NCBI GenBank assembly: GCA_014885115.2 | Contig: WKLE02001794.1 | Coordinates: forward strand, 15,330 to 28,460 | DNA from: Asterionellopsis glacialis | Lineage: Eukaryota; Bacillariophyta; Plagiogrammaphyceae; Rhaphoneidales; Asterionellopsidaceae | DNA: 13,131 bases | Direction of reading: 5' to 3' | Shown: in pieces, positions 8,317 to 13,131 of the stretch | How the letters are laid out: every line of letters begins with the position of its first letter | Position numbering within the stretch: the stretch's first letter is position 1 | Made by a program: the position numbers and the translations under genes | Notes under the pieces: model-generated | The model's database searches: none | What the model saw: the letters and a program-made list of their open reading frames with translations, nothing else | Told to the model about the DNA's origin: nothing

Positions 8317-10038
8317 ACCATACACCATACACCATCCACTGTCCACACTTCTTCTTATTGTATGCTCCCTGGTGATCCCCTCAATGCCATGTACAAGAGT
8401 TTGACCAATACCAAAAAGGCAACCTATCCTCTTCATTGAGATGTTGCACTTTGCATAGAAACAATACATGAGGTACTCTGATTTCCAATGGAGCTTTTGT
8501 TGCTTCCCTTTCTTTTGTTTACTGTTGGGTGAGCCATCAGTATCAGCATCATTCATTCCCTCCTCTGTGATGTCATCCAAACTTGTTCCTGCATCACTGC
8601 AAAGGCTCATATCATCTCTGTCATTGTTTACTTCTGGTTCTGCATTCTCTTTCTCAACTCGTAGCGATTCATTGTATGCTTTTCTCTCTGCAATAGAAAC
8701 TTTGGAATACCTTGTAAGGTTCTCACACAATCCATTCCCAGGCTCACATCCCTCGGTGTAATTGATTAACTCAAGGAAGGCATCATTACACTCAAAGTTC
8801 GGAAAGAATGTGAAGTCCTTCACCGATCCATCAAGAATACCACCAGGTTTCAAATCATCATAGGAAATAACAACCTTCTGCTTTTCAAGCATTTCTATCT
8901 TTGCTTTCAGTTGTACATTTTCATGAAGCAGATTATCTCTCTCTAACTGTACCCGAATCAATTCTTGGTCCTTCAACTTGACCGTAGCTTTTAGATGTTC
9001 ATTATGTTGCAATGCACTGTCAAGACGAACTTGCAATAGATGTGCATGCTCCTTCATGTCATCAAGTGCTACTGATTCTGGAGAAGCACGTTTACGAGGT
9101 GGACGGGGTGTAGGGGTTGATACTCGATGTGCTTTATCCCCCCCGGACCTCTGAGGAGTCCTTGTTTTTGCTGGAGTTACTGATGCCGCAGTGTTTTGTG
9201 TGCTGCCCCTCCTACGATGTGGTGTGTTCATTTGAGTGTTGTTTTGTGTAGATTCCACTTCCACAATATCTCCTTGGATACGTGATAAATCCTTTACCCA
9301 AGAATGCAATGAGTCATCATACCCTCCCCGGGGATATTGCCTTGTAATTTCATTGTCAATGAATTGCTGCACACTTCCATTAGGAGGCGCAAAGGTAAAC
9401 ACTTTTCCATCATCATCCTTGTACTCCTTCTTCTCTCGTAACCTCCATTTGCCATCACTGCCCTTGATCCTATGTTTTTTCTTGTAATGCCATGGAGCAA
9501 TGAAATAGTTTCTTAGGTTTTCTAAAATAGCTTCTCTCAATTCTGGTGATTGTATGCCCAATGCTCGGATTGCTTGTTTGCATTTAGATGGATCAGATGG
9601 CAAGCGAAACATGCCATCGTGGCTGTATCCAATCGAATCACACAATGGGGAATCACAGCAGCATGTTGGTGGAATTGTTGAGGATGAGCCCCCATACGAG
9701 CGCATAAACTGTGGTCCAAAAAGACCGTGGCCGCGGCTCTTCCGTGACTTTTCACCCTTGTTATTCTTTTCTCTGGGGAACCAGCTCTGTTGGCAAAGAA
9801 GGCATCGTTTATTATTGTTCTCCACAGTGGGTAGATTGCAGCCATCAGTGGCGCATGTTGTTGTAGACAACAATGTCACAAGGTCAAGGGCCTTAATGTT
9901 GACACCTAATTTAAGAGCTAGCTCTGTCCGTATAGTAACAGTTCGCAGTGATATTTTAATGCGCATACTCACTGGTGACGATGGGCAATTTTGTGCGATT
10001 ATATTGCCATTGGAACCTACCAAAGGTATTGGCACCAT
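8281..10038 (-). CDS. Transposase-like protein: zinc-binding, coiled coil and HTH, no catalytic domain
   Basis: An uninterrupted 585-codon frame starts at ATG 10038 in a strong context (ACCATGG). In order: a zinc-ribbon-like C62-x4-C67-x11-C79-x2-C82; a second Cys-rich segment (CCCDSPLC, 126-133) followed by FRLPSDPSKCK, resembling the start of a THAP domain but without a clear C-x2-H partner; a basic Pro/Thr/Arg linker (270-320); a coiled coil (about 325-390); the FTFFPNF segment (409-415); an acidic linker; and a helix-turn-helix (about 515-550, ending LFGIGQTLVHGI). This order matches the N-terminal half of DDE_Tnp_4 (ISL2EU/Harbinger-type) transposases. The DDE domain that should follow is absent; the frame ends 36 residues later. 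It is either a truncated transposon copy or a domesticated DNA-binding protein. Intactness over 1.76 kb beside badly decayed elements is notable. Confidence 0.65.
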   Translation of the reverse strand: MVPIPLVGSNGNIIAQNCPSSPVSMRIKISLRTVTIRTELALKLGVNIKALDLVTLLSTTTCATDGCNLPTVENNNKRCLLCQQSWFPREKNNKGEKSRKSRGHGLFGPQFMRSYGGSSSTIPPTCCCDSPLCDSIGYSHDGMFRLPSDPSKCKQAIRALGIQSPELREAILENLRNYFIAPWHYKKKHRIKGSDGKWRLREKKEYKDDDGKVFTFAPPNGSVQQFIDNEITRQYPRGGYDDSLHSWVKDLSRIQGDIVEVESTQNNTQMNTPHRRRGSTQNTAASVTPAKTRTPQRSGGDKAHRVSTPTPRPPRKRASPESVALDDMKEHAHLLQVRLDSALQHNEHLKATVKLKDQELIRVQLERDNLLHENVQLKAKIEMLEKQKVVISYDDLKPGGILDGSVKDFTFFPNFECNDAFLELINYTEGCEPGNGLCENLTRYSKVSIAERKAYNESLRVEKENAEPEVNNDRDDMSLCSDAGTSLDDITEEGMNDADTDGSPNSKQKKGKQQKLHWKSEYLMYCFYAKCNISMKRIGCLFGIGQTLVHGIEGITREHTIRRSVDSGWCMVYGVVRGEVNMIIN

Positions 10039-10284
10039 GGTTGTGATCTTTCAGGGCTGGTTGTGAAGTGTGGAAGAAAATCAATTGATTGCAAACCTGA
10101 AGGTCAAACAGGAGTGAAATAAGATCAATACCTACCTACCACACAGCCCACAGCACATGTCATCATCTGTAGATCAAAAGGCTGCAACGGAAGAATCTGT
10201 TTCCATTTACTCTCCTGCCTTCCGAGAATATTTTACGACATCATGATGATGTCACTACCCTTTTTCATGGCAACCCTCACAATT
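10039..10284. promoter_or_regulatory. Upstream region of the reverse-strand transposase-like gene
   Basis: The 245 nt up to the assembly gap hold no recognised coding sequence. A near-perfect palindrome, GACATCAT-G-ATGATGTC, lies at 10237-10253 and contains CRE/bZIP-like half-sites. A TACCTACCTACCA run is at about 10133-10145. A regulatory role is inference only. Confidence 0.3.
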
Positions 10285-10288
10285 NNNN
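10285..10288. other. Assembly gap (four N)
   Basis: Four undetermined bases. Composition and content change across this point: transposon-derived sequence to the left, and immediately to the right an open coding exon already in frame and lacking a start. The true gap length may differ from four. Confidence 0.95.
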
Positions 10289-10289
10289 G

Positions 10290-11229
10290 GTGGCTCTCGA
10301 ACAGATCACGAGCGCAGGGAGGATGCAAGAGGGCAACTCATGTGCTGTTGAGATGGCCTGTCTTTATGAGTCCGATAGCAAAAAGTGCAAAGAACTAGAG
10401 CCAGCTCTGACGGCCACGGGGTTGTTTGTTTCGGGCAATGAAGGAAACGTATTTGCATGTGATTCCACCAACTTTTTTGAAGGCGAACCCAGGTGCAATG
10501 AAAGGGAGCGAGGCCAGTGCTTCAGCAGCAGCCTCTACAAGGGTTGCACTGCACGCTATGCTTTCACTTCAGACTTTCAGGATGACCCTGACATTTTTGC
10601 TAACTCAAATGCCAATGACCTTGAGGACATGCAAGATCACTACTACCTCGCATTTTACAACGACGAGAAGTGCTCCGAACTTGCTGGGATTCGAGCATTC
10701 TATTCTGAAGAGACCTACAACATTCCTGTAACAGGAGATGATGTGTCTTGTGTTGATGCAATGGGTGAGCTATTGTAGTGTTCAAATTTTGTAGCGTTCA
10801 ATTTCTTGCCTGTCCATTATGGTACTGTATTGTAAAATCTCAAATTTATGTTACAAATTACGCACAGCTTGTCTCTTCAATCCCAATGGAGTATCGTGCA
10901 CAGATAGTAAAGAAGGCAACCAAATTGCTCAATTCTTTGACAGGACTGATGGAGATATTGGGAAGGAAGTTTATGAGTGTGGTGATTCTACCAACAAGGA
11001 TTGCAGCATTGTCAATCCTGGTGCGTGCTCGAAGAGTGGCATCTTCCCAAAATGTCACCAGCGCAAGGTCAGCGCAACTTTTCTTGCAACCAATCCCAAG
11101 TATCTCATTGGTATCCACGACAAGTATCTCATTGGTATCCACGATCACAATGCATCAAAATCAAGAAAGCTTACTTACAACATTGTCAAAGTAGTATCTC
11201 TTGCTGTAGCATCATACTTCTTGTGGTGA
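10290..11229 (+). CDS. Cysteine-rich, probably surface-anchored protein, 5' partial
   Basis: Two exons, <10290-10764 and 10868-11229, joined by a 103-nt GTGAGC...CACAG intron that keeps frame (GATGCAATGG joined to CTTGTCTC gives DAMACL). The visible 278 residues hold two related modules of about 75 residues, each with seven matching cysteines: one from SCAVEMACL to KGC, one from SCVDAMACL to PKC. Both contain (A/E)CxSTN after the third cysteine. Between them is an acidic, aromatic linker. A perfect in-frame duplication (KYLIGIHD twice, 11098-11145) precedes a basic patch and a hydrophobic C-terminus (IVKVVSLAVASYFLW), which looks like a GPI-anchor signal or membrane tail. Secretion is therefore inferred; the N-terminus and any signal peptide fall in or beyond the gap. 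No known family recognised. It converges with the next gene, 86 nt apart. Confidence 0.7.
11098..11145 (+). repeat. 24-bp in-frame tandem duplication
   Basis: Two copies, 11098-11121 and 11122-11145, differ only at the last base (C/T). Each encodes KYLIGIHD just ahead of the hydrophobic C-terminus of the cysteine-rich protein. Near identity implies a recent duplication or assembly slippage. Confidence 0.9.
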
Positions 11230-11315
11230 AAAGAGAGCCTCACCCTCAGGTTTCTTTGTTCAGTCAACATGATAATGTTGTGATGATGCCATATAATTTT
11301 TTTATAATATTGATA

Positions 11316-12791
11316 TTACTTCTCACTAGATACTAACATGTTCTTGGTTGACCTACGGAGGTAGGCTGGGCATAGAAACTTTCTGTTATCGCCCACACAA
11401 TTCTCCAGATACTCATAAACTTCGGAAAGATCCAAGAACCCGCTGTTGTCCAAATCCAGTAGTTCAAAAAGCAAGTCCAATTCAACTTTTGATAGAGACT
11501 CTTCTTTTTTATCAGCTGCAATAAATCTGCGCAGTTCTTCCTTGCTAACTCGGCCATCCTTGTTCAGATCAATACTGCCAAAGGCATCAACGAATACACC
11601 AACATCTAATTTGAGATATGCACTATTTGCCTCTTTCTCAACCAGATGCTTGAAGGCACTGACAAACTTTCTCTTGAGCAGCTTCATTTGATGGGAATCC
11701 ACAAAGTCAATAAATTCAGCTAAAGAAATCTTCCCATCACCGTTAAAGTCAATTGCAGCGAAGAGGACATTCGAGTCTTCCTTGGATGGAGCCTTCCCGC
11801 TTTCCTCAGTCAACATAACAAGAGCCTGGTGCAGCTCTGTCTGGTCAAGATATGCTGTGTTTCCACCCTTGCCAAAGGATTTGAACACTTCAAAAAGTCC
11901 TGTGATTGACACATCGTCCCCAAGCAAGCCAGCCTTCTCGACAATGTGCTGTGAGAATCTGACTCTTAATTCTTTCACTTCTTCACGATCCATAATTGTG
12001 TGTTGTGTGACCCCCCGACAAATGACCCGAAAACAGTCAGAACGTAGCTCCATCACAGGCCATGACCCTTTTTGATCAGCAATGGTGTCCTTCTTGTCAA
12101 GCAAATGGATCAATAATGGGATGCCCTTCTCTAGTCCAAACTTCCTGGCCATCTCCAATTCTACAATCGTCCCCTTGAGGTGTTCATTACAACTTGTGAC
12201 GAGGGGTGCTGAATAATTCTTCCCACCCAACAGGTCAGGGTCAGTGTAGCCTGCTAGACCCTCTTCAATCATTTTGAAGAATTCCCTTGGTGGACTGCCA
12301 TCAGCGGCAATCGCTCCGTTAATGGTACCATTCCGTACAATGGCGCTGTTGAAGGAGTCTTCCTGGGTCAGGATTACATTGACATGGCTACCCTTTGCAA
12401 TAGTTGCTAGCTTGGCTGTGTCGTCTCGCATTGAAGCGGGCAAAGACCCTTTGTCGATAATGCCATGGAATGCTTCAAGGTCACCAACGGCAAATCCAAA
12501 ATTCGTTCCCAAAGTGGGCCGGCATTTCACAGCCGCCATCTTGTCACACGCAGCTTGTGTTGGAACGGTTAATAGTGCAAATGCATATGAGCTTTGGATC
12601 ATAACAACTCCATTTTCTCGTAGGATGTCCAGTGCCTCTTGCACTGTGGCAACAAAAATGCGATGATAAGGATGCATTCATCAGTAAAAGGTAGAAATGT
12701 TTTGTTATGTGAAGGAGAAACGAGGTCCAAGATATACAACGGCATTATTGTACTCACCAGCCGCCGGATCATCCCAATTCAATTCCTTCAT
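11316..12791 (-). CDS. YrdC/Sua5-like domain fused to EF-hand calcium-binding domain
   Basis: Two exons on the reverse strand: 12791-12758 (34 nt) and 12643-11316, separated by a 114-nt GTGAGT...GCCACAG intron. Spliced, the protein begins MKELNWDDPAAVQEALDIL and has 453 residues. An alternative unspliced start at 12677 reads through the acceptor and is less likely. Residues 12-222 follow the YrdC fold: EALDILRENGVV, then KCRP (51-54, family K-x-R-P), SAPLVTSCNEHLKG (156-169, where the family has a STSAN-type motif), and a closing RVICRG. YrdC proteins make threonylcarbamoyl-AMP for tRNA t6A. Here the usual PT-x-TVYGL segment reads QSSYAFAL, so catalysis is doubtful. Residues 310-321, 370-381 and 408-419 are three canonical EF-hand loops (DFNGDGKISLAE, DLNKDGRVSKEE, DLDNSGFLDLSE); a fourth, degenerate, lies near 262-285. 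No signal peptide or transmembrane segment seen, so probably cytosolic. Confidence 0.75.
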
Positions 12792-12898
12792 ATTATGATG
12801 AGTTTTCCCTTTGGACTGTGGCTTTTGGATTGGGGATAAGAATAAGAGTGCTGCGGGCTCAGCAGTAGAAGGAGCACAAGTCTAGAGGATTGGACAGC
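12792..12898 (-). promoter_or_regulatory. Short intergenic region upstream of the YrdC/EF-hand gene
   Basis: Only 107 nt separate the start codon at 12791 from the stop of the upstream gene on the same strand. The promoter and 5' UTR of the YrdC/EF-hand gene must therefore lie here or overlap the upstream gene. No TATA box stands out. Confidence 0.3.
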
Positions 12899-13066
12899 TT
12901 ACAAGCAGATATTCGGCCAAGGCTGTTCCCAAGAACCGTCAACAATTGTCGATCCGTCAATTAATTTGCGGAGTCCAACATACTTTGGCGGTAGACGCAG
13001 ATCATAGACATTGGCTAGTGAGCTCACCCACCACACAGCGCGCATCGCTCTATAGAGTGTCCGGCG
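12899..13066 (-). CDS. 3' end of an unidentified gene
   Basis: A reverse frame is open from 13066 to TAA 12901-12899 (55 codons) and reads as convincing protein, with an in-frame ATG at 13045: segments include AVWWVSSLANVYDLRLPP, KYVGLRKLIDG and a C-terminus PWPNICL. It is limited upstream by TGA 13069-13067. A second frame immediately upstream (13116-13053) also looks coding (YIFYGPSDDQMVGQ) and ends at TAG 13052-13050. The two may be one exon broken by a frameshift, or the acceptor TCTATAG at 13056-13050 may start the last exon. Same strand as the YrdC/EF-hand gene and 107 nt upstream of it. No family recognised. Confidence 0.4.
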   Translation of the reverse strand, partial: RRTLYRAMRAVWWVSSLANVYDLRLPPKYVGLRKLIDGSTIVDGSWEQPWPNICL

Positions 13067-13131
13067 TCAACAAGGAAGCTTGTCCAACCATCTGATCGTC
13101 AGACGGCCCGTAGAATATGTACTAGACGCAG

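Noticed and set aside
9236..10066. Plus-strand frames of up to 170 codons opposite the transposase-like gene
   Set aside because: Antisense shadows of the 585-codon frame with no domain of their own.
11446..12666. Plus-strand frames of 81-130 codons opposite the YrdC/EF-hand gene
   Set aside because: Serine-rich antisense shadows of a clearly coding exon.

Overview
The window looks like nuclear DNA of a transposon-rich microbial eukaryote. A diatom or another stramenopile alga is my best guess. The grounds are short GT-AG introns (about 89-118 nt) that keep reading frame, genes packed on both strands on the right, and a mix of Plavaka/CACTA-like, piggyBac-like and THAP/HTH-type transposase remnants in AT-rich DNA on the left. 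This is inference from gene style; no rRNA or organelle marker is present. There are no bacterial features.

Layout. 1-259 (-) is the 5' end of an unidentified acidic-tract protein running off the left edge. 515-2311 is decayed DNA bounded by a diverged inverted repeat of about 150-170 bp, containing a degraded zinc-finger-like reading frame (990-1505) and a small tandem repeat. 2308-2470 is a cluster of TACCT/AGGTA motifs. 2704-3503 is a fold-back structure with arms of about 180 bp at high identity. 3551-4093 holds three tandem units of about 186 bp. 4715-6977 (+) is a Plavaka-like transposase pseudogene with several stops and two frameshifts. 6953-7779 (+) is the 3' part of a piggyBac-like transposase, with two recognisable introns and a stop where the family usually has a tryptophan. 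8281-10038 (-) is an intact 585-codon frame with zinc-binding, coiled-coil and helix-turn-helix parts of a DDE-type transposase, but no catalytic domain.

A 4-N assembly gap at 10285-10288 separates this transposon region from genic sequence. Right of it, 10290-11229 (+) encodes a cysteine-rich, probably surface-anchored protein in two exons, with its 5' end lost in the gap. It converges on 11316-12791 (-), a two-exon gene whose product joins a YrdC/Sua5-like domain to three canonical EF-hands. Upstream of that, 12899-13066 (-) is the apparent 3' end of another unidentified gene.

The most interesting items are the YrdC-like/EF-hand fusion with altered active-site motifs and a 34-nt first exon, the duplicated seven-cysteine module in the surface-type protein, and the layered repeat architecture at 2.2-4.1 kb. 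The genes do not form an obvious pathway; no defence or operon-like system is visible.
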